NCBI GenBank assembly: GCA_002083525.1
Contig: LWDM01000053.1
Span: 53,693-117,692 of the forward strand
Reading direction: 5' to 3'
DNA: 64,000 nt
Origin: Proteobacteria bacterium SG_bin9
GTDB lineage: Bacteria; Pseudomonadota; Alphaproteobacteria; Rhizobiales; Xanthobacteraceae
Below the pieces are notes generated by a model that worked only from the letters and a program-made list of their open reading frames with translations, was not told where the DNA came from and ran no database searches. Each line of letters opens with the position of its first letter. Position 1 is the stretch's first letter. The position numbers were made by a program, and so were the translations under genes. Positions 18,161-27,154 of this stretch are shown one piece after another.

Positions 18161-18778
18161 TCACTGCCGTGCAATCGCCGCTCGGTGCAATGCGGCAGAG
18201 GTCTCGGAGAAGCAGCAGAAGATAATTCGCGTCAATCCCGGTGCACTTTTCAGCGCATCGCTGCTGGCCGCGACCGCAATCGGCGCAGCGCGATCGGCCG
18301 GGAATCCGTAGACGCCGGTGGAGATGGCAGGAAAGGCAAGCGAGATGGCGCCGGCTTGTGCGGCGAGATCAATGGCGCGGCGGTAACATGATGCAAGCAG
18401 CGCATCTTCATTCTGCCCGCCGCCGTGCCACACGGGGCCGACGGCATGGATCACCCACTTGGCTGGCAGCCGATAGCCGCGGGTGATTTTGGCATCGCCC
18501 GTGGCGCAGCCGCCGAGCGTCTTGCATTCGGTGAGGAGATCGGGACCGGCGGCGCGGTGAATGGCGCCGTCGACGCCACCGCCGCCAAGCAGGGATGAGT
18601 TGGCGGCGTTGACGATGGCATCAACACGAAGCGTGGTGATGTCGGCGACGACGACGTCGAACGCGCCGTCGCCGGAAGCAGAGTTCAGGGTTACGCCGAG
18701 GCGTTGGCGGCAATGCCCTTGTCGGCGAAGAGCTGCTGCAGCTCGCCGGCCTGGAACATCTCGCGGACGATATCGCAA
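18161..18778 (-). CDS. Macrodomain protein (ADP-ribose/O-acetyl-ADP-ribose hydrolase-like)
   Basis: The macrodomain is complete: VDAIVNAANSSLLGGGGVDG forms the ADP-ribose loop, and AISLAFPAISTGVYGFP the second phosphate loop. Proteins of this type remove acetyl from O-acetyl-ADP-ribose or ADP-ribose from proteins. The start is unclear. Homologues begin about ten residues before VVVADITTL, but no ATG or GTG is present there; the only in-frame candidates are CTG at 18688 and TTG at 18778, the latter inside grxD. The gene is immediately downstream of grxD and likely shares its transcript. Confidence 0.82.
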   Translation of the reverse strand: MRYRPRDVPGRRAAAALRRQGHCRQRLGVTLNSASGDGAFDVVVADITTLRVDAIVNAANSSLLGGGGVDGAIHRAAGPDLLTECKTLGGCATGDAKITRGYRLPAKWVIHAVGPVWHGGGQNEDALLASCYRRAIDLAAQAGAISLAFPAISTGVYGFPADRAAPIAVAASSDALKSAPGLTRIIFCCFSETSAALHRAAIARQ

Positions 18779-19023
18779 CCGCCGACGAACTCGCCCTTCA
18801 CGTAGAGCTGCGGAATGGTCGGCCAGTTGGAGTAGACCTTGATACCATCGCGCAGTTCGGCCGACTCAAGCACGTTGAGGCCCTTGTACGGCACGCCGAT
18901 GTGGTCGAGGATCTGGACGACGACGCCCGAGAAACCACACTGCGGAAACTGCGGGTTGCCCTTCATGAACAACACCACGTCGTTGGACTTCACTTCGTTC
19001 TCGATGAAATTCTCGATGCTCAT
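18691..19023 (-). CDS. grxD: Monothiol glutaredoxin (CGFS type)
   Basis: This 110-residue glutaredoxin carries the monothiol active site CGFS (Cys29), together with TIPQLYVKGEFVGGCD for glutathione binding. Such proteins bind a [2Fe-2S] cluster, commonly with a BolA partner, and act in iron-sulfur delivery and iron sensing. The ATG at 19023 has AGGA 7 bases upstream. The bolA gene lies 2.6 kb away on the same strand, separated by egtB and egtD. Confidence 0.95.
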   Translation of the reverse strand: MSIENFIENEVKSNDVVLFMKGNPQFPQCGFSGVVVQILDHIGVPYKGLNVLESAELRDGIKVYSNWPTIPQLYVKGEFVGGCDIVREMFQAGELQQLFADKGIAANASA

Positions 19024-19295
19024 TCTTGTGTCCTGAGTGCCTGTGTTCTGCGTCGATCCGGGGGCTATCCGGCTGCTGCCAATTCCTGGCTCCTGTTGCC
19101 CATATATATAGCCTGTTTCGGGCATCCAGCCCATCCCTTTCGCTATGGAAAGTAACGGTCTCCATAACCGGAACGTATCTCAATCATAGCAACCGGACCC
19201 CTGTTTTTCCTGAGCCCGGCACCCCATCTTGGGGTTCAACTTTCCCGGGAACAGACCGACCCCAGCATTGTTCTTTCACAAAGCCGGAGCTTTGC

Positions 19296-20570
19296 GTGAC
19301 GAAAGCTGTCTCATCCGTATCCGATCAGGCAGCCCGTGCCCCCCGCGCGCCAGGCTCAACAGCTCCGGGACCTGCCGCCACGCTGCTCCAGCGTTATCGC
19401 GAGGTGCGCGACGAGACCGAGCGCCGCGCGGCGCCTCTCTCGCCTGAAGATCAGGTCGTCCAGTCGATGCCGGACGCAAGCCCGGCCAAGTGGCATCGCG
19501 CGCATACGACGTGGTTCTTCGAACAGTTCATTCTGGGCGAGCATCTGCCGGGCTATGAGCCCTATCACCCTGACTACGCCTATCTCTTCAATTCCTATTA
19601 CGTCAGCGCCGGCCCCCGGCATGCCCGCAACGCACGCGGCCTCCTCACCCGCCCAAGCGCCGAGGATGTCGCCGCCTATCGCGCCCATGTCGATCGCGCC
19701 TTCGCGCAGCTGATCGAGAGCGCCGATGCCGCGAAGCTCGCTAGCTTGGCACCGCTGGTCGAGGTCGGCCTCAATCACGAGCAGCAGCACCAGGAGCTGA
19801 TGCTCACGGATATCCTGCACGCATTCGCGCAGAATCCCATTCCGCCCGCCTACGACCCTGATTGGGTGTCGCCGAAGGCGTCCGGCAAGATTTTACAAGA
19901 CTCTGGCGATGATTCGGTGCTCCTCAACGAAGGCATCCACACCATCGGCCATGCGGGCGACGACTTCCACTTCGACAACGAGAAGCCGCCGCATCGCGCC
20001 CTCGTCGGGCCCGTGAAGATCGCCCGCAATCTCGTCACCAACGGCGAGTGGCTCGCGTTCATGGACGCAGGCGGATACAGCACCGCAACGCTCTGGCTGA
20101 TGGACGGCTTCGGCGTCGTCACCAACGAGCAATGGGACGCACCGGGCCACTGGCGCAAGGTTGACGGCGCCTGGCACGAGATGACGCTCGCCGGCCTCAA
20201 GCCGGTCGATCGCGACGCGCCGGTCAAGCACATCAGTTACTACGAGGCGGATGCCTTCGCGCGCTGGCGCGGCCAGCACCTGCCGACCGAGATGGAGTGG
20301 GAAGTCGCGGCGCGCGCCGGACATCTCAACGATGCGTTCGGCATCGTCTGGCAGTGGACGCGCAGCTCGTACGCGCCCTACCCCGGCTACCGCGCCATCG
20401 AGGGCGCGCTCGGCGAATACAACGGCAAGTTCATGGTGAACCAGTACGTGCTGCGCGGCTCGTCGCTGGCAACGCCGCAAGGCCACAGCCGCGTCACCTA
20501 CCGCAACTTCTTCTATCCGCATCACCGCTGGCAATTCACCGGTCTGCGGCTGGCCGACTACGCAACCTGA
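19296..20570 (+). CDS. egtB: Ergothioneine biosynthesis sulfoxide synthase EgtB
   Basis: This 424-residue protein joins an N-terminal DinB-like domain with metal ligands in KWHRAHTTW (His70) and HEQQHQE to a C-terminal formylglycine-generating-enzyme-like domain (HISYYEADAFARWRG, LPTEMEWEVAAR). EgtB is a non-haem iron enzyme that joins a thiol donor to trimethylhistidine. The GTG start at 19296 has GGAG 7 bases upstream; the frame extends further upstream without coding character. It is followed 54 bases later by egtD. Confidence 0.93.
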   Translation: MTKAVSSVSDQAARAPRAPGSTAPGPAATLLQRYREVRDETERRAAPLSPEDQVVQSMPDASPAKWHRAHTTWFFEQFILGEHLPGYEPYHPDYAYLFNSYYVSAGPRHARNARGLLTRPSAEDVAAYRAHVDRAFAQLIESADAAKLASLAPLVEVGLNHEQQHQELMLTDILHAFAQNPIPPAYDPDWVSPKASGKILQDSGDDSVLLNEGIHTIGHAGDDFHFDNEKPPHRALVGPVKIARNLVTNGEWLAFMDAGGYSTATLWLMDGFGVVTNEQWDAPGHWRKVDGAWHEMTLAGLKPVDRDAPVKHISYYEADAFARWRGQHLPTEMEWEVAARAGHLNDAFGIVWQWTRSSYAPYPGYRAIEGALGEYNGKFMVNQYVLRGSSLATPQGHSRVTYRNFFYPHHRWQFTGLRLADYAT

Positions 20571-20624
20571 TCATCCGTACAATCGAGGCGCCGGGGACAC
20601 GCAGGCGCCAGTGGAGAGACCGCC

Positions 20625-21593
20625 ATGAACGTTCATGTTGGCGCGCTGCTTAAGGGCCGGTCGTACGATCCGGCGACCGTCGCCTTCGCGGGTGACGTCA
20701 TAGAGGGGCTGACGCAGCAGCCGAAGATGTTGCTGCCGAAGTATTTCTATGACGAGGCCGGTTCGCATCTGTTCGAGCAGATCACCCGGCTGCCGGAATA
20801 TTATCCGACCCGCGTCGAGCTCAGCATTCTGCGCGACCGCGCCGCCGAGTTCGCGGCAGTCATTCCGAACAACGCGGCGCTGATCGAGTTCGGCGCAGGC
20901 GCGACCACCAAGGTGCGCCTGCTGCTCAACGCCTGCGACATCGCCGCCTACGTGCCGGTCGATATCTCCGGCGACTTCCTCAATGCGCAGGCGCAAGCGC
21001 TGCGTGCGGATTTCCCGAATCTCGCCGTTCATCCGGTCACCGCCGACTTCATGGCCGATTTCGCGCTCCCCGAAGCTGTCAAGGACATGCCGAAGGTCGG
21101 CTTCTTCCCGGGCTCGACGCTCGGCAATTTCGATCCGCCGGATGCCCAGCGCTTTCTCGAAAGCGCGCGCAAGATCCTCGGCCCCGGCGCGCTGATGCTG
21201 ATCGGTGTCGATCTCGAAAAGGACGAAGACGTCCTGCACGCGGCCTACAACGACGCGGCCGGCGTCACCGCGCGCTTCAATCTCAACGTGCTCACGCGGA
21301 TCAACCGCGAACTCGGCGGCAATTTCGATCTGTCGGCATTCACGCATCGCGCGATCTACAATCGCGATCAGCACCGCATCGAGATGCATCTGATCAGCAA
21401 GAAGGCGCAGACCGCGCGGCTTTTCGGCAGCAACTTCCGTTTCCGCGCCGGAGAAAGCATCCACACCGAGAGTAGCTACAAGTACAGCATCGCGCGCTTA
21501 GATGCGCTGGCGCGGAGCGCCGGCTGGACGCCGCAGAAGTCATGGACCGATGCGGAGAAGATGTTCTCGGTGCACGCGCTGAAGGCGGAATAA
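20625..21593 (+). CDS. egtD: L-histidine N-alpha-methyltransferase EgtD
   Basis: This 322-residue SAM-dependent enzyme trimethylates histidine to hercynine, the first step of ergothioneine synthesis. Visible family motifs include YFYDEAGSHLFEQITRLPEYY, the SAM-binding LIEFGAGATTKVR, YVPVDISGDFL and FFPGSTLGNFDP. GGAGAG precedes the ATG. It forms an operon with egtB. No egtA, egtC or egtE is adjacent. Confidence 0.95.
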   Translation: MNVHVGALLKGRSYDPATVAFAGDVIEGLTQQPKMLLPKYFYDEAGSHLFEQITRLPEYYPTRVELSILRDRAAEFAAVIPNNAALIEFGAGATTKVRLLLNACDIAAYVPVDISGDFLNAQAQALRADFPNLAVHPVTADFMADFALPEAVKDMPKVGFFPGSTLGNFDPPDAQRFLESARKILGPGALMLIGVDLEKDEDVLHAAYNDAAGVTARFNLNVLTRINRELGGNFDLSAFTHRAIYNRDQHRIEMHLISKKAQTARLFGSNFRFRAGESIHTESSYKYSIARLDALARSAGWTPQKSWTDAEKMFSVHALKAE

Positions 21594-21601
21594 CTCCGCC
21601 G

Positions 21602-21835
21602 CTACTCCGGCACGCCGGTCTGCAGGGCGAGCGCGTGCAGCACGCCGCCCATCTGGCCTTTCAGCGATTGATAGACCAGCTGGTGCTGCTGCACCCGCGA
21701 CTTGCCGCGGAACATCTCCGAGATCACGGTCGCCGCGTAATGATCGCCGTCGCCGGCCAGGTCGCGGATCTCGACTTTTGCATCGGGGATCGCAGCCTTG
21801 ATCATGGCCTCGATATCGCGCGCATCCATCGGCAT
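21602..21835 (-). CDS. bolA: BolA family protein
   Basis: This 77-residue protein shows the BolA fold: DIEAMIKAAIPDAKVEIRDL, then GDHYAATVISEMFRGKSRVQ and HQLVYQSL. The conserved His in QQHQLVY is a likely cluster ligand when bound to monothiol glutaredoxin. The N terminus MPMDARDIE allows two possible ATG starts two codons apart. Its 3' end is 8 bases from the convergent egtD stop. Confidence 0.93.
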   Translation of the reverse strand: MPMDARDIEAMIKAAIPDAKVEIRDLAGDGDHYAATVISEMFRGKSRVQQHQLVYQSLKGQMGGVLHALALQTGVPE

Positions 21836-21976
21836 CGAACTGGTCTCCGTCAGGCCCTGCAGGCCTGTTCACGATCTTGTCACCAACGCCCTCAAATCAT
21901 GACAGATTCCGGGGTCGGCGTCCTGTGGCATAACCACGCCCGCTGACTATATGGGACCGGCAAGCGGAGCGTCATC

Positions 21977-22333
21977 ATGAAAATTCCCGGCCCCGATCAC
22001 CCCATCACGATTTCCCCAAATCCGAAGCGGGTGCGTGTCACCGCCAACGGCATCGTGATCGCGGAAACGGCGAAAGCACTCACCCTGAAGGAATCGACCT
22101 ATCCGGTGGTGCACTACATCCCGCGCGGCGATGCCCGCATGGAACACCTGCAGCGAACCGCCCACACCACCATGTGTCCGTACAAGGGCATCGCCAACTA
22201 TTTCACAATCGGCGCGGGCGGCCGCACGCTCGACAATGCGATCTGGACTTACGAGGATCCCTACCCCGCGATGACGCAGATCGCCGGTCACCTCGCCTTT
22301 TACCCGAGCAAGGTGACCATCGAGGAACTGTAA
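21977..22333 (+). CDS. DUF427 domain protein
   Basis: This 118-residue protein is a single DUF427 domain, with RVRVTANGIVIAETAKALTL, VVHYIPRGD, and TTMCPYKGIANYF. No catalytic role is established for the family. GGAG lies 8 bases before the ATG. It ends 4 bases from the convergent purL stop codon. Confidence 0.88.
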   Translation: MKIPGPDHPITISPNPKRVRVTANGIVIAETAKALTLKESTYPVVHYIPRGDARMEHLQRTAHTTMCPYKGIANYFTIGAGGRTLDNAIWTYEDPYPAMTQIAGHLAFYPSKVTIEEL

Positions 22334-22337
22334 GCCG

Positions 22338-24545
22338 TCAGTTCTTCCCCGCCATGTAGTCCGGCAGCCAGCTCTCGAACACAGTCTCGAGCTTCTTCAC
22401 ATCGACGGCCTTTTCGCCCTCGATCGCGATCGACGATCCCTTGGTGGTGCCGATGCGCACGCAGGGCACACCCACCGCGTTCATCTTCAGCAGCACGGCG
22501 TGAACCTGATCGGCCGGCACGGTGACGATGTAGCGCGCCTGATCTTCACCGAACCACCACGCATGCGGCACGATCGATGACGGCGGCGCATCGAGCCGCG
22601 CGCCGATCTTGCCGGCCATCGCCATCTCCGCGATCGCCACGAGAAGACCGCCATCTGCAATATCGTGAACCGCGGTCGCGGTGCCCGCATGAATCATGCC
22701 GCGCACCACATCGCCGTTACGGCGCTCGGCAGCGAGATCGACCGGCGGCGGCGCGCCCTCTTCCCGTCCGCAGACGTCGCGCAGGTAGAGCGACTGGCCG
22801 AGCCAGCCTTGCGTATCGCCGATGAGAAGGATCGCCTCGTCCGCCGCCTTGAATGCGAGCGTCGCGGACTTGGTGAACTCATCGAGCAGACCGACGCCGC
22901 CGATGGACGGCGTCGGCAGAATGCCGCGGCCGTTGGTTTCGTTGTAGAGCGAGACGTTGCCGGACACGACCGGGAAGTCGAGCGCGGTGCACGCCGCCGA
23001 GATCCCTTTCAGGCAGCCGACGAACTGGCCCATGATTTCGGGCCGTTCAGGGTTGCCGAAGTTGAGGTTGTCGGTGATCGCGAGCGGACGCCCGCCGACC
23101 GCCGTGATGTTGCGCCAGGCTTCGGCCACCGCCTGCTTGCCGCCTTCGAACGGGTCGGCCTCGCAGTAGCGCGGCGTCACATCGCACGTCATCGCGAGGC
23201 CCTTCGGGCCGTCGAGCACGCGTACCACCGCGGCGTCTCCGCCCGGCCGTTGCAGCGTGTTGCCGCCGATCACGTGATCGTACTGCTCCCACACCCAGCG
23301 CTTCGAGCAAAGGTCCGGCGTCGCCATCAGCTTCTGCAGCGCGTCGGCGACGCTCATCGGTGGCTTCACCTCGCGCGCCGCGATCACCGGACGCGGCTCG
23401 GTCGGCACATGCGGGCGATCGTAGAGCGGCGCTTCGTCGCCGAGTTCCTTGATCGGCAGGTCTGCCATCACATCGCCGCCGTGCTTCACGACGAAGCGCT
23501 TCGACGGCGTGGTGTAGCCGACGATCGCGAAGTCGAGGCCCCACTTCTTGAAGATCGCCTCGGCTTCCTTTTCCTTCTCGGGCTTGAGCACCATGAGCAT
23601 GCGCTCCTGGCTTTCCGAGAGCATCATCTCGTAGGCGCTCATGCCCTCTTCGCGCGTCGGCACGTCATCGAGAATGAGATCGACGCCGAGGTCGCCCTTG
23701 GCGCCCATCTCGACCGCCGAGCACGTCAGGCCCGCCGCGCCCATGTCCTGAATGGCGATCACGCAATCCGCGGCCATGATCTCGAGGCACGCTTCAAGCA
23801 GCAGCTTTTCCGCGAACGGATCGCCGACCTGCACGGTCGGACGCTTCTCGGCCGAGTCGTCGTCAAACTCCGCCGACGCCATGGTCGCGCCGTGAATGCC
23901 GTCGCGGCCCGTCTTCGAGCCGAGGTAGACGATCGGCATGTTCACGCCGCTCGCCGCCGCGTAGAAAATCTTGTCGCTCTCGGCGAGGCCCACCGCCATC
24001 GCGTTGACGAGAATATTGCCGTCATAGCGCGTGTGGAAACGCGTCTGCCCGCCCACCGTGGGCACGCCAAACGAATTGCCGTAGCCGCCGATGCCGGCAA
24101 CCACGCCCGACACCAGATGCCGCGTGCGCGGATGCTCAGGCGCACCAAAAGAGAGCGCGTTGAGGCACGCGATCGGCCGCGCGCCCATGGTGAACACATC
24201 ACGCAGGATGCCGCCGACGCCGGTCGTCGCGCCCTGATACGGCTCGATGAAGCTCGGGTGGTTGTGGCTTTCCATTTTGAACACGACGGCGAGCCCGTCG
24301 CCGATGTCGATGACGCCGGCGTTCTCGCCCGGTCCCTGGATCACCCATGGCGCTTTCGTCGGCAGTCCGCGCAGATGGATGCGCGAGGATTTGTACGAGC
24401 AGTGCTCGTTCCACATCGCCGAGAAGATGCCGAGTTCGGTGAAGCTCGGCTCGCGGCCGATCAGCTTCAGGATGCGCTCGTATTCGTCCGGCTTGAGACC
24501 GTGGCTGGCGACGAGATCGGGGGTGATTTTGGGTTCGTTTCGCAT
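22338..24545 (-). CDS. purL: Phosphoribosylformylglycinamidine synthase, large subunit
   Basis: This 735-residue short-form PurL converts FGAR to FGAM with ATP, receiving ammonia from PurQ and requiring PurS. Motifs include FSAMWNEHCSYKSS, KMESHNHPS, GVGGILRDVFTMGARP and GGEDAA-like glycine-rich loops. Separate purS and purQ genes are present in this window, consistent with the small form. No clear ribosome site precedes the ATG. Confidence 0.97.
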   Translation of the reverse strand: MRNEPKITPDLVASHGLKPDEYERILKLIGREPSFTELGIFSAMWNEHCSYKSSRIHLRGLPTKAPWVIQGPGENAGVIDIGDGLAVVFKMESHNHPSFIEPYQGATTGVGGILRDVFTMGARPIACLNALSFGAPEHPRTRHLVSGVVAGIGGYGNSFGVPTVGGQTRFHTRYDGNILVNAMAVGLAESDKIFYAAASGVNMPIVYLGSKTGRDGIHGATMASAEFDDDSAEKRPTVQVGDPFAEKLLLEACLEIMAADCVIAIQDMGAAGLTCSAVEMGAKGDLGVDLILDDVPTREEGMSAYEMMLSESQERMLMVLKPEKEKEAEAIFKKWGLDFAIVGYTTPSKRFVVKHGGDVMADLPIKELGDEAPLYDRPHVPTEPRPVIAAREVKPPMSVADALQKLMATPDLCSKRWVWEQYDHVIGGNTLQRPGGDAAVVRVLDGPKGLAMTCDVTPRYCEADPFEGGKQAVAEAWRNITAVGGRPLAITDNLNFGNPERPEIMGQFVGCLKGISAACTALDFPVVSGNVSLYNETNGRGILPTPSIGGVGLLDEFTKSATLAFKAADEAILLIGDTQGWLGQSLYLRDVCGREEGAPPPVDLAAERRNGDVVRGMIHAGTATAVHDIADGGLLVAIAEMAMAGKIGARLDAPPSSIVPHAWWFGEDQARYIVTVPADQVHAVLLKMNAVGVPCVRIGTTKGSSIAIEGEKAVDVKKLETVFESWLPDYMAGKN

Positions 24546-24851
24546 GGTGGAAATGGGGCCCTGCTGAGGCCCCTGTTTACGGGAGTTCGGGCGGGATGGA
24601 AAAGAGGTTTTTTCCCTGAAAATTCAGGCTCTCTCGCAAAGCTGGGGATGACTTTGCGGGCCTGCATTTCGGGAGGGCGAACCTTCCCGCGAACAGGCCG
24701 AACAATCATCAAATCGTCCGTAATCGGGCTCAGTTGCGAAGACGATGGAACCCGTGATTGAATGCCTCGCAAGGGGGACCCCTCCAACCCCCAGCGACAA
24801 CACCATTCTGCTCTTTACCGGCATCCGCACTTCCGTGAATGGAGGCATGCT
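24546..24851. other. Intergenic region between purL and an export-adaptor operon
   Basis: No gene is supported in this divergent gap. A hairpin with arms GGGGCC/GGCCCC (24555-24573) falls in the purL leader just before its start, and a palindrome CCTGAAAATTCAGG lies near 24618. Promoters for both directions must be here, but none is convincing by eye. A GGAGG site at 24841-24845 serves the next gene. Confidence 0.5.
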
Positions 24852-25313
24852 TTGAGCGAGTCGCTACACCCTGCCGCACCCCATCATCTGCCCGCCTTCA
24901 TCACCGCGCCCGGCGACACCGACGTCTTCATGGTGGTTGTCGGCATTATTCTGGTGGGCGCAATCCTTGCTGTCGGCAATTTCTACCTGACGCTGCACTC
25001 CCTGCCCGAGCGGATGGCGCACCGGACGCACAAGCTGCAGTTCGAGATCGTTGCCGTTCTCGGCCTGCTGTCGTTGTTCACCCACAATCATCTGTTCTGG
25101 ATCATCGGGCTATTGCTCGCGATGGTCGACCTGCCCGACTTCGTCACGCCACTGCGCCGCATCGCAGGCGGCGTCGAGAAGCTCGCCGGCGTGACACCGC
25201 CCGACGAAGAACCGAATGCGCATCATCACGCGCCACCGCCACAGGCGGAAACCGTCCCGGTATCGACACCTGCGCCGGTTGCGGCCAAGAGCGAGGTGCC
25301 GAGCCATGCTTGA
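24852..25313 (+). CDS. Small inner-membrane protein paired with HlyD adaptor (TTG start)
   Basis: This 153-residue protein has two hydrophobic segments (about residues 23-45 and 66-90) and a long His/Pro/Ala-rich tail. The TTG start is preferred because GGAGG lies six bases upstream; the frame extends to 24762 without such a site. Its stop codon overlaps the start of the HlyD-like gene (ATGCTTGA). A small membrane protein beside an HlyD adaptor resembles the yiaW-yiaV arrangement of E. coli, but the sequence match was not testable. Confidence 0.68.
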   Translation: MSESLHPAAPHHLPAFITAPGDTDVFMVVVGIILVGAILAVGNFYLTLHSLPERMAHRTHKLQFEIVAVLGLLSLFTHNHLFWIIGLLLAMVDLPDFVTPLRRIAGGVEKLAGVTPPDEEPNAHHHAPPPQAETVPVSTPAPVAAKSEVPSHA

Positions 25314-26538
25314 GCTCCTCCTCTGCTCGTTGCTGACGATCTTTCCGGATTATCTCTACCGCCGCTACGCGCAGGGCAAGCGCATCGGCACCGACATCAC
25401 GCTGTTCTCGGTGTGGTACGAGCTGCGCTGGGGCATCACGGCGTGCTTGATGCTGACGGTCGCGCTGATCACGCTGATCTTCTATTTCCACCCATCGACC
25501 ACATCGGCGACCTTGTACTACCGCACGGTTTCGATCGTGCCGGAGGCGATCGGCCGCGTCGCCGAGGTCAATGTCGGGTTCAGCGCACCCGTGAAAAAAG
25601 GCGACGTCATCTTCAGGCTCGACAGCGCCCGGCAGGAAGCTGCCGTCGAAACCGCGCGGCGCAAGATCGCCGAAGTCGACGCAGCCCTGATCGCTGCGCA
25701 AGCGGATATCGCCAAGGTCGACGGCCAGATTCAGGAAGCCAAGAGCGCCTACCAGCAGGCGTCGGACGAGCTCGACGTGAAGCGCGACTTGCAGAAACGC
25801 AATCCCGGCATCGTTCCGCAGCGCGACATCGAGAAGTTGGAGGTTGCGCTCGCGGGCCGGCAAGGCACGCTTGACGCAGTTAATGCCAGCAAACAGTCGG
25901 CGACCATCCGTGTGACGACACTCCTTCCTGCGGAGAAGGCCAGCGCGACGGCTGCGCTGGCGCAAGCGCAAGTAGATCTGGACAAGACCGTCATCCGCGC
26001 CGGCGTGAATGGACGCGTCGAACAATTCACGTTGCGCGTTGGCGACGTGGTCAATCCCGTGATGCGCTCGGCCGGTGTCCTCATTCCGGAAGAAGCCGGA
26101 CGTCAGGCCCTTGCCGCAGGCTTCGGACAGATCGAAGCCCAGGTGATGAAAGCCGGCATGCTGGCCGAGGCAACATGCATCTCGAAGCCCTGGACCATCA
26201 TTCCGATGGTGATCACCAGCGTGCAGGATTACATCGCCGCAGGCCAGTTCCGTGGCGGCGAGCAGCTGATCGAAGCGCAAGGCACAGTGCGCCCCGGCTC
26301 GATCCTTGTGCTCATGGAGCCGCTCTACAAGGGTGGACTCGAAGGCGTCACACCGGGAAGCAGCTGCATCGCCAATGCCTACACGAGCAATCACGACGTG
26401 ATTTCGGCGAAGGGCACCGGCTTCTTCAAGCGCATCTGGCTGCACGCGATCGACGCCGTTGGCGTCGTGCATGCGATGCTGTTGCGCATTCAGGCGTTGC
26501 TGCTACCGGTCAAGACGCTGGTGTTGAGCGGACACTGA
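25306..26538 (+). CDS. HlyD/EmrA-family periplasmic adaptor protein
   Basis: This 410-residue protein has one membrane anchor (about residues 42-63, after a cytoplasmic YRRYAQGKRIG region). A biotinyl-lipoyl-like half follows (RVAEVNVGFSAPVKKGDVIF), then an alpha-helical hairpin with coiled-coil character (about 105-220) and a second lipoyl half near AGVNGRVEQFTLRVGD. Such adaptors bridge inner-membrane pumps to an outer-membrane channel. No pump or TolC-like gene is adjacent, so the substrate is unknown. It overlaps the preceding gene by 8 bases and is probably translationally coupled. Confidence 0.85.
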   Translation: MLELLLCSLLTIFPDYLYRRYAQGKRIGTDITLFSVWYELRWGITACLMLTVALITLIFYFHPSTTSATLYYRTVSIVPEAIGRVAEVNVGFSAPVKKGDVIFRLDSARQEAAVETARRKIAEVDAALIAAQADIAKVDGQIQEAKSAYQQASDELDVKRDLQKRNPGIVPQRDIEKLEVALAGRQGTLDAVNASKQSATIRVTTLLPAEKASATAALAQAQVDLDKTVIRAGVNGRVEQFTLRVGDVVNPVMRSAGVLIPEEAGRQALAAGFGQIEAQVMKAGMLAEATCISKPWTIIPMVITSVQDYIAAGQFRGGEQLIEAQGTVRPGSILVLMEPLYKGGLEGVTPGSSCIANAYTSNHDVISAKGTGFFKRIWLHAIDAVGVVHAMLLRIQALLLPVKTLVLSGH

Positions 26539-26674
26539 ACACCGCGATCAGGTACACAACCGGTGCAAAACCGCTGACCGGCGTCATCGCGCGGCCAGCC
26601 TATGCGCGCGTGAGGCTTTACAGAAAGCACACAGATCGGTTTAACCGCCGCAACCGGTTTCAGGAGCTTCTAAC

Positions 26675-27154
26675 GTGACCACCGCACCATCAACTCTGGC
26701 GACCCGTCCCGACGTATTCACCGCCACCGAAGGCGAGTTCGCCGGCTGGCGCACCTGGACCCGCGATACGTTCGAATCGAACAACGGCCCCTTCTGGCAC
26801 AAGGTCGGCGAGGACGGCCGGGTGCGGACTGCCTTCCGCGTCGAACAGAAGCACCTGAACGGCCTGCGCGCGCTCCACGGCGGCTGCTTTATGACCTTTG
26901 CCGACTACTCGCTGTTCGCCATCGCCTCGCGCGAGCTGCAGAGCCCAGCGGTCACTGTGTCGTTCGCCAGCGAATTCCTGGACGCAGCCTTTGAGGGCGA
27001 CCTGATCGAGTGCACCGGCGAAGTCACCCGAGCGGGCGGCTCGCTGCTGTTCGTGCGCGGTATCATGCACTGTGGCGCAAAGCCGCTGTTCACCTTCTCC
27101 GGCACGATGAAGCGCGTGAAGCGCCGCCTGCCTACTGCATCCCCACCAGCGTGA
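26675..27154 (+). CDS. PaaI-type hotdog thioesterase
   Basis: This 159-residue protein shows the PaaI thioesterase pattern LRALHGGCFMTFADY, where the HGG motif and downstream Asp are part of the active site, followed by SVSFASEFLDAA-like beta strands. It should hydrolyse acyl- or aryl-CoA thioesters. The start is GTG. Its 3' end overlaps the convergent solute-binding protein gene by 23 bases. Confidence 0.85.
   Translation: MTTAPSTLATRPDVFTATEGEFAGWRTWTRDTFESNNGPFWHKVGEDGRVRTAFRVEQKHLNGLRALHGGCFMTFADYSLFAIASRELQSPAVTVSFASEFLDAAFEGDLIECTGEVTRAGGSLLFVRGIMHCGAKPLFTFSGTMKRVKRRLPTASPPA

Noticed and set aside
22665..24761. A 698-codon open frame antisense to purL
   Set aside because: It is a shadow of a GC-rich gene: the product is dominated by Arg, His, Asp and Val with no domain, while purL on the other strand is unmistakable.
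25144..26472. A 442-codon frame antisense to the HlyD-type adaptor
   Set aside because: The plus-strand frame has clear lipoyl and coiled-coil features and a coupled start; the antisense product has none.
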